11,073 nucleotides of DNA from Thalassiosira profunda. Its lineage: Eukaryota; Bacillariophyta; Thalassiosirophyceae; Thalassiosirales; Thalassiosiraceae. The notes below the pieces were generated by a model that was not told where the DNA came from, did not search any database, and worked only from the letters and a program-made list of their open reading frames with translations. The first letter of the stretch is position 1. Each line of letters opens with the position of its first letter. Positions 1 to 4,802 of this stretch are shown in pieces. The translations under genes were made by a program, and so were the position numbers. The stretch lies in assembly GCA_036939355.1 (NCBI GenBank), contig JALLAP010000673.1:1-11073 (forward strand), written 5' to 3'.

Positions 1-1468
1 CCTGCACGGTCGTCCGGGGATAGAAGGTGGACGCCTCCTCGCTGTCGCTTTGGTCGCTGTCCCGCCGCGAGGACCGGCGCTTTGCAGGGCTGTTCCCACC
101 CAGTCGAGGCAGGGATGGAGGTGGCGTCTCGCCCAAGGCTCCCACGCTGACTGCCCGCGAGTACGGTTGTCCATCCTTTTGTCTTCCCGCTGCCACACTG
201 TCGGATTTGGATCGGCCAAATTCTGTCGCCGGCGAACTGCCACCCTTCGAAGCTTTGCCGTTCGAGGCACCACCGTCTCCAAAGAGGGCCTCCAGCATGT
301 GCGCCCTCTGCGCCAAAAATAACTGCAAGTTCTGAGGGTCCCACTCGTATTCATACTTTGTCGTGTCGAGGGGCGGCAGCGGCGGGTGGTGGTACTGCGG
401 ATTGTAGTGCTGCGGGGGCAGGTTGTATTGATGCTGCGGCCACGGGTGCGCCGGATGCTGCTGTTGATGATAATAGCCATTGCTTTGGTCCCACTCGCGC
501 GAAGAGGCGGGGGTTGGCGGTCCGGGGAAGTAGATGGGCGGGGTCATCGGCTCGTGGACCAAGTGTTGCATCGGCGGAGGGGGAGATTGGTATTGTTGCG
601 GGTGATGGTGCATGGGGGATACGGCCATCAGAGGGTGGTTTGCGTGGCCGTAATACCCATTTTCGTGGATGCCATCGAGCGGCTCGGGCGGAGGCGGCGG
701 CGGTGCATTCATCTGGCCCTGGTTTTGCTGCGGTTGCATTGGATTTGGCTGCTCCATCTCCATCATCGGGTCTGCAAAAAGATTATGATGCATAAGATAC
801 AATATCCAGCACTCGTACAGCTCACCCCAAACCCATTTACTCACGATGCTCTGGTATTGGTGGCGATGTCGAATGTGATGGAGACATCGCATTCATTTGG
901 CCGTGGTATTGTTGCGGAGGTATCGGGGCTGGCTGCTGCGGCAATTGTGCTGTGGATAAAAAAATATGTTGCAAACAAGATGTGAGATATGATCATCGGG
1001 CAAGACCCCGCAGGCAAAGCCACCAATCCAACACAACAACGATAGCCATGCACTCACGCTGCTCTGCGGCCGTATGATGGGTGCCATTGTCTACTGTCGA
1101 TTGTTGCACCCCCTCCGGATTCGGCTGCGTTTCAATTTCTGTGCATGGGGAAAATGACGCGATTTTTAGACGCGTGCACATCATATGCATATGATCTCAG
1201 TTAACTGCAACAAGAACAACTCACGGCTCTGCTGCTCCTTCTGCGACCTCGCGTCTCCATTGTGACCTTCGTTTACGCCCTGGCCGCCCGCTGCCGTGGG
1301 TTGCGTGCCCCGCCCACCATTCTGCACCACGTGGCTCCACGCTGACTGCTGCTTTTGCGGCTGCTGCTGCGGCGGCTGTTTTGGGGGCTGCTGCTGGTTG
1401 CGAGGAAAGGGCTTGCGATTCCGTCGCCTCCCCTGCTGCTGCCGCTGCTGTCCCGGCGGCGGCGCCAT
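1..1468 (-). CDS. Gln/Pro/His-rich low-complexity protein, 4 visible exons, 3' end off window
   Basis: I do not recognise this protein. Proposed exons on the minus strand are 1468-1225, 1138-1058, 949-845 and 771-1, giving 400 residues before the window edge. All three junctions are phase 1 with GTGAGT donors and CAG acceptors. The spliced frame stays open and keeps the same composition across every junction, which is the main support. Residues 1-45 are basic and Q/P-rich (RQQQGRRRNRK near residue 10). Residues 83-280 are rich in Q, P, H, M and Y. The most ordered-looking stretch is about 281-308 (KYEYEWDPQNLQLFLAQR). Residues 325-400 are Ser-rich and charged, with KRRSSRRDSDQSDSEE near 374. 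There is no signal peptide or membrane segment. The start ATG at 1468 has a good context (gccgacATGg), but the frame is open upstream to a stop near 1643 without another ATG, so the N terminus is uncertain. The composition suggests an RNA-binding or condensate-type disordered protein; that is inference only. Confidence 0.75.
772..844 (-). other. Intron 3 of the Q/P-rich gene (73 nt)
   Basis: The donor is GTGAGT at 844-839 and the acceptor is CTTTTTGCAG ending at 772. It is phase 1. Removing it joins a CAT codon to a CAC codon and restores the long Q/P/H-rich frame that runs to the window edge. Confidence 0.75.
950..1057 (-). other. Intron 2 of the Q/P-rich gene (108 nt)
   Basis: The donor is GTGAGT at 1057-1052. 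The acceptor follows a T-run and ends ATCCACAG at 950. It is phase 1. Confidence 0.75.
1139..1224 (-). other. Intron 1 of the Q/P-rich gene (86 nt)
   Basis: The donor reads GTGAGT at 1224-1219 and the acceptor ends CACAG at 1139. It is phase 1. Reading through without splicing reaches a stop near 1181. A perfect 14-bp palindrome (TCATATGCATATGA, 1181-1194) lies inside it. Confidence 0.75.
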
Positions 1469-1962
1469 GTCGGCCTCGTCCTCGTCGTTCGATGCAATGG
1501 CCCGGAGGTCGAAGCCACAACACGGGAGCAAATTGTATGGGTCAATGGTGTCGAGTGTGTGGCGGGCACGGGGCCCGGGCGGGGGCAGCGGTGCTAATCC
1601 GCGGGGTGGGAGGGTCCGGGACAATCTATGGCTGCTCTAGAGCGAGGAGGCGGCGCGCGAGGAGGGGGGATAGGGGGGGCCTGGCCTTGCTGGCTTGAGA
1701 GTGGAGCGACGCGAGAGAGCTTAGAAGAGGGAGAGGAGAGGCGGGCGACAGTCGCCGTGAGCTGATGGCCAGGCGAGCATCGTGTGCAGAGGAATTGGGG
1801 AGCATCTGGTGATCACAGGTGGAGGATGTTTCATTGCAAAAGGCGCTGGCTCGACTGTGAGGTCAGGTATTTATATTATTTTATGATTCTTTTGCAAAGA
1901 CTCTTTACGGAAGCACACCGGAATCTTCTAACATAGTTTGCTGCTGCTCCGACAATCTCTGT
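1469..1962 (-). other. Leader/promoter region of the Q/P-rich gene plus 3' region of the HAD gene
   Basis: No separate gene is supported in these 494 bases. On the minus strand the order is the HAD gene's 3' sequence, an AT-rich patch (about 1867-1890), three ATGs (1834, 1805, 1780) that open short frames closed by stops, a pyrimidine-rich CT tract (about 1640-1745), and then the presumed leader. The 78 bases just before the chosen ATG are open in frame and encode an acidic-looking peptide (IDPYNLL, then SNDEDEAD). Either they are leader, or the real start lies upstream in an exon I cannot place. Confidence 0.5.
1868..1875 (-). promoter_or_regulatory. TATA-like box for the Q/P-rich gene (or part of the HAD 3' end)
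   Basis: The minus strand reads TATAAATA here, inside an AT-rich patch that stands out from GC-rich surroundings. It lies about 400 bases before the Q/P-rich start codon and about 90 bases after the HAD stop. It could therefore be a core promoter, or instead part of the HAD gene's polyadenylation region. Confidence 0.3.
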
Positions 1963-2850
1963 CTAGAGAAACTTTGCAACCTCTTCCAAGCTCGTGATGG
2001 TGTTCGCCGAAACATCTTCCAAGCTCTTCCCCTCGTACTCAACAGCCTCCATCCAATCTTGGTACTTTTGCACCGACGGGTTGTCGGATCGGTCCAACAG
2101 CAACGCCTGAAAGCCGTACCGCCTCGCTCCACAGTAATCACACTCGTAGCTATCTCCAATGTGTAGAATTTCTTCCTTTTGCAAATCGGGTATCCAAAAC
2201 AGGGCCTGCCGGAACGATGCATCAAATATCTCTACCGCCGGCTTTTCATGCCGGACGTCCTGGGAGCAGGCGAACCACGAGAACCGATCGTGAAGCGAGT
2301 CCAACATTGGCAGCACAGATTCCATGTGTCGTGTCGGAGTGTTCGAGGTGATGCCCAAAAGTATATCGTCCGATGAACCGCCCTCCAGCGTATCCAGCAA
2401 ACACTGCGCATCTTCCAACACCCGGTAGCCGCCAGGCGAGCCGAAATGTTGATAGACGCGCCTGAAATACCTGTCGAACTCCTCCTCAGTGTAAGCCGCA
2501 TCGGGCTTGGCGTGGTGCAGCACCCTCCCCACCGTTTCGCGCCACCACTCCCGTCCGGAGATCCCCTCCACGCCCCCGAAGCACGGAGACTCGATGCACC
2601 GTTCCCGGAAGGCAATCTTGAACCCGTCCTTCAACTGCGTTTGGGTCGGCGGGTCGGGCAGCCGCGCCCAGAGGGCCGCGTCGTGGTACGATTTGATGAC
2701 GGGCTCCCGCGTCGCGAGGAGCGTGCCCGTGACATCGAACGAGATGGCGCGTATTTTGGCTGATGTGGAGAGGGCCGAGGCGACGATGCTTTGGCGGCAC
2801 AGCAGGGCCAGTAGAAGCCAAACGATGTTATCGCGCCCTGCTGCCATCAT
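1963..2850 (-). CDS. HAD-superfamily hydrolase, HDHD3-like
   Basis: This is an intact single-exon frame of 295 residues. The four haloacid dehalogenase motifs are in order. Motif I is SFDVTGTLL with the presumed nucleophile Asp39. Motif II is ITSNTP with Ser169. Motif III is Lys203 in HEKP. Motif IV is IGDSYECD with Asp233 and Asp238. A helical cap region lies between motifs I and II, about residues 50-150. The DVT of motif I lacks the second Asp of the usual DxD phosphatase signature, as in HDHD3-type members, so ordinary phosphatase activity cannot be assumed. Residues 8-26 (IVWLLLALLCRQSIVASA, starting at residue 9) look like a signal peptide or anchor, suggesting entry to the secretory system, possibly onward to the plastid. 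Two ATGs stand in tandem at 2850 and 2847. The gene is divergent from the metaxin-like gene across a repeat-rich 1-kb gap. The substrate is unknown. Confidence 0.88.
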   Translation of the reverse strand: MMAAGRDNIVWLLLALLCRQSIVASALSTSAKIRAISFDVTGTLLATREPVIKSYHDAALWARLPDPPTQTQLKDGFKIAFRERCIESPCFGGVEGISGREWWRETVGRVLHHAKPDAAYTEEEFDRYFRRVYQHFGSPGGYRVLEDAQCLLDTLEGGSSDDILLGITSNTPTRHMESVLPMLDSLHDRFSWFACSQDVRHEKPAVEIFDASFRQALFWIPDLQKEEILHIGDSYECDYCGARRYGFQALLLDRSDNPSVQKYQDWMEAVEYEGKSLEDVSANTITSLEEVAKFL

Positions 2851-3024
2851 ATTCGATGATTCGCTGCAATAATGATAGACGGCGGCCCCAGCCCCGTCGC
2901 CGGCTGCAACCCAGCTTGGTGCTGCGCGAGCCGCCCGGGGGTGCCACAGGCGCGCGGGGGCCGGGGCGGGGATCGCTCGCGCCCGGCCGCGCCTGGTGTC
3001 CCCCCGCCGCTGGGAGCAGAGCGC
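2851..3024. other. GC-rich block upstream of the HAD gene
   Basis: This stretch, densest from about 2880 to 3020, is strongly GC-rich with runs of C and G and CpG-rich words. I find no convincing coding frame. It probably holds the HAD promoter and leader. Its last ~25 bases (CCCCCCGCC... at 2999-3024) resemble the reverse complement of the spacer between the two inverted elements to the right, so the repeat may extend into it. Confidence 0.45.
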
Positions 3025-3282
3025 ACATGAAATCGGTTAGCTATTTTACGTACGTAGCCGTAGGACATGTCACAGTACCCCAATCTTCACCGAATAAAGT
3101 TGCTTCGGTTTGATTTTTGCGGCCTATCGACCAAGGTACAAAATGACCGCGTGATTCACGCGGTCAAACGCTGTGTGGGGATTAGAAATCCTGGTTTAGA
3201 AGCAGCATGATTTTTTTTCTAGGTTGTGACATTGAGACTGGCTACGGTACGTGTACGTAAAATAGGTAAACGGATCTCATGT
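3025..3282 (+). mobile_element. MITE-like element, copy 1 (258 bp)
   Basis: The ends form terminal inverted repeats of about 30-40 bp. The left end begins ACATGAAATCGGTTAGC and continues CTATTTTACGTAC. The right end, read on the minus strand, begins ACATGAGATCCGTTTACC and continues TATTTTACGTAC. The interior (3092-3230) has no long reading frame and recurs, inverted, in copy 2. Short length, long terminal inverted repeats, no coding capacity and more than one copy fit a non-autonomous DNA transposon. I could not identify a clear target-site duplication or a superfamily. Confidence 0.65.
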
Positions 3283-3510
3283 GGGGCGCGCGCTCCTCTG
3301 GGGCGGGGGGCACATGTAATTGGTTAGCTATTTTACGTACCCTACGTAAGGGGTTCCACGTGGTGAGACCCAACCTAGAAAAAAATTCATGCAGCCCCTC
3401 GACACAGGATTTCTAATCCCCACACAGCGATTGACCGCGTGAATCATGCGATCATTTTTTTGATACCTTGGTCGATAGGCCGCAAAAATCAAACAGAAGC
3501 AACATTATTC
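3092..3510. repeat. Inverted repeat, arms 3092-3230 and 3367-3510
   Basis: The two ~140-bp arms are the interiors of the two opposed elements. Transcribed together they would fold into a long imperfect hairpin with a loop of about 136 bases, and that loop itself contains a second, inner inverted pair (3246-3282 against 3312-3345). Confidence 0.75.
3144..3166. repeat. 23-bp perfect palindrome inside element copy 1
   Basis: TGACCGCGTGA and its exact reverse complement flank a single central T, giving an 11-bp inverted repeat. The matching place in copy 2 keeps 9 of the 11 pairs, so the copies have diverged there. Confidence 0.7.
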
Positions 3511-3581
3511 CAGGTGGGGGTAAGTCTCAGGGGACTGAGTAGGGGTACCACGGTACGTAAAATAGCTAACCAATTTCATGT
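3312..3581 (-). mobile_element. MITE-like element, copy 2 (270 bp), opposite orientation to copy 1
   Basis: The left end is ACATGTAATTGGTTAGC, continuing CTATTTTACGTAC. The right end, read on the minus strand, is ACATGAAATTGGTTAGC with the same continuation. The interior (3367-3510) is the reverse complement of 3092-3230 of copy 1, at roughly 85-90% identity by eye over about 140 bases with small gaps. It shares blocks such as GGCCTATCGACCAAGGTA and GTGTGGGGATTAGAAATCC. The two copies are separated by 29 GC-rich bases. Confidence 0.65.
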
Positions 3582-3878
3582 TAGCGAGCCTCGTAGAGGT
3601 CCGTCCCCGCCCAGTAATTACCTACTGATTCCTTCGCCATTTCTCTAGGTGGAAAAGATCCCGCCCTCCAGCAAAAGGAAGACTGCTCAGGCAGAAGACA
3701 CTCAAGATGCTCAGGTGGCATCTCGATCATCGATGCACCTTCTTGATGTGGCCGTGGGATACGGCATGAGCTGCCAGAACTCCACTGACACTTCATCCTC
3801 ATCCGCCCGACGTTTGGTGAGAAGCGTCAAAAAGATTGCAACAACCACGCGCATAGGTATCTTGTGAGCAAACAGCAA
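3582..3878 (+). other. Upstream region of the metaxin-like gene, with a possible 5' exon and 59-nt intron
   Basis: There is no certain gene here. On the plus strand a pyrimidine-rich stretch ends CTCTAG at 3648, which could act as a splice acceptor. A frame then stays open to 3816, where GTGAGA could be a donor. AACAG at 3871-3875 could be the matching acceptor just before the main ATG. Splicing out 3817-3875 joins phase 0 to phase 0, and the joined frame has ATGs at 3733 and 3766. This may be a 5'-UTR intron or an N-terminal coding extension of 18-29 residues. Confidence 0.35.
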
Positions 3879-4754
3879 ATGACGGTCGTCGACGGCAGCT
3901 CCTCCTCCCTCGCGCCGGTGGCGGCGGCCGCACTCGGGGGCGCTGTCGCGGTGACGATGCTGGTGAAGCGGCGCAAGAAGTCTGCCGTCGCGCCCGAACC
4001 CCCTCAAAAGCTGCAAGTGTACGGCTTCTTGCCCCTGGGGCCGGATCCCGACTCATCTCCATTTTGCATCAAGCTCCTCACCTGGCTCAAGATGGCCAGG
4101 ATAGACTTCGACTACGTCCCGTTTCCGTCGCACGGGATGAAGGGATCATCCAAGGGCAAGATGCCCTACGTGTACGGCGGCCCTGTCTTCGCTGATGCTC
4201 CCGTGGGAGATTCGTCGCTGATCATTGATGCCCTCGTGCAATCCGACCCGAAGAAGTATGATCTCGATGCCCACCTTTCGAAGGAGGAACGCGCCATCGG
4301 AACGGCGTTCAAAGTGATGATTGAGGAGAGCTGCTACTGGTCCCTGATCCATGTGCGGTGGAACGGTCCGGAGTTTGAACGGTACACGTCCCCTTTCTAC
4401 TTTGGCTCAGTTCCTTCGTTCCTCCGGGGTATGATCTCACGGAAGGTGCAGGGAAAGATCCGGCGCGACCTGCGGGGGCAGGGCACCGGCCTCCTGGACG
4501 AATCCGAAATCCTCGCCAAATGGAAGAAGGAAGTCGGTGCATTGGCCGACTTCCTCGGAGACACCGAGTACCTGCTCGGAAGCCGCACGAGCTCGTTCGA
4601 TGCGACGGTGTACGCCTTTCTGGCCGCGGTGGTGCAGGGCGAGTGGCGGCACGAGATTTGCGACGTCGTCCGAGGATACCCCAACCTGATGGATTACATT
4701 GCGAGGATGAGGAAGGAGTTTTGGCCAGAGCTTCAGGAGAAGGAAGGAGAGTGA
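3879..4754 (+). CDS. Membrane-anchored metaxin/FAXC-like GST-fold protein
   Basis: With the start at the first in-frame ATG (3879) the protein is 291 residues. Residues 11-29 (LAPVAAAALGGAVAVTMLV) form a hydrophobic segment followed by KRRKK, which fits an N-terminal membrane anchor with a positive flank. From about residue 44 a thioredoxin-like N-terminal half follows: LQVYGF, SSPFCIKLLTWLKM (59-72), KGKMPYV (92-98) and DSSLIIDAL (111-119). The helical C-terminal half includes AHLSKEERAIGTAFKVMIEE and a late SSFDATVYAFLA (238-249). These are hallmarks of the metaxin / failed-axon-connections branch of the GST superfamily, not of classical GSTs. Metaxins act in mitochondrial outer-membrane import, but their anchor is usually C-terminal, so that role cannot be assumed here. 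The gene converges on the Hsp70-like gene with 48 bp between stops. The N terminus may be longer if an upstream exon is used. Confidence 0.85.
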   Translation: MTVVDGSSSSLAPVAAAALGGAVAVTMLVKRRKKSAVAPEPPQKLQVYGFLPLGPDPDSSPFCIKLLTWLKMARIDFDYVPFPSHGMKGSSKGKMPYVYGGPVFADAPVGDSSLIIDALVQSDPKKYDLDAHLSKEERAIGTAFKVMIEESCYWSLIHVRWNGPEFERYTSPFYFGSVPSFLRGMISRKVQGKIRRDLRGQGTGLLDESEILAKWKKEVGALADFLGDTEYLLGSRTSSFDATVYAFLAAVVQGEWRHEICDVVRGYPNLMDYIARMRKEFWPELQEKEGE

Positions 4755-4802
4755 GGTGACGGGAGAATGATCGCCATGCTGGCAGTGCAGGAAGTGCGCA
4801 GA
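4755..4802. other. 48-bp convergent intergenic gap
   Basis: Only 48 bases separate the stop of the plus-strand metaxin-like gene from the stop of the minus-strand Hsp70-like gene. The mature 3' ends very probably overlap each other or the neighbouring coding sequence. Confidence 0.7.

Noticed and set aside
386..985. 199-codon plus-strand frame
   Set aside because: It is antisense to the Q/P-rich exons. Its Leu/Arg/Val-rich product is the expected mirror of Gln/Pro/His-rich coding, and it runs across two proposed introns.
1181..1194. 14-bp palindrome as a regulatory site
   Set aside because: It falls inside a proposed intron, is a single AT-rich occurrence and has no partner copy in the window.
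1296..1698. Cys/Gly/Arg-rich plus-strand frames
   Set aside because: The Cys runs are the mirror image of CAG/CAA glutamine codons on the other strand. They do not form a metal-binding pattern.
2828..3113. Short Pro/Gly/Arg-rich frames in the GC-rich block upstream of the HAD gene
   Set aside because: They are explained by extreme GC content, occur in several frames at once and show no domain or conserved pattern.
3144..3166. Palindrome as an intrinsic transcription terminator
   Set aside because: The stem is perfect but has a one-base loop and no T-run, sits inside a repeated element, and the genome is eukaryotic.
3439..3648. 69-codon plus-strand frame
   Set aside because: It runs through the right half of the second MITE-like element, whose other copy does not preserve the frame.
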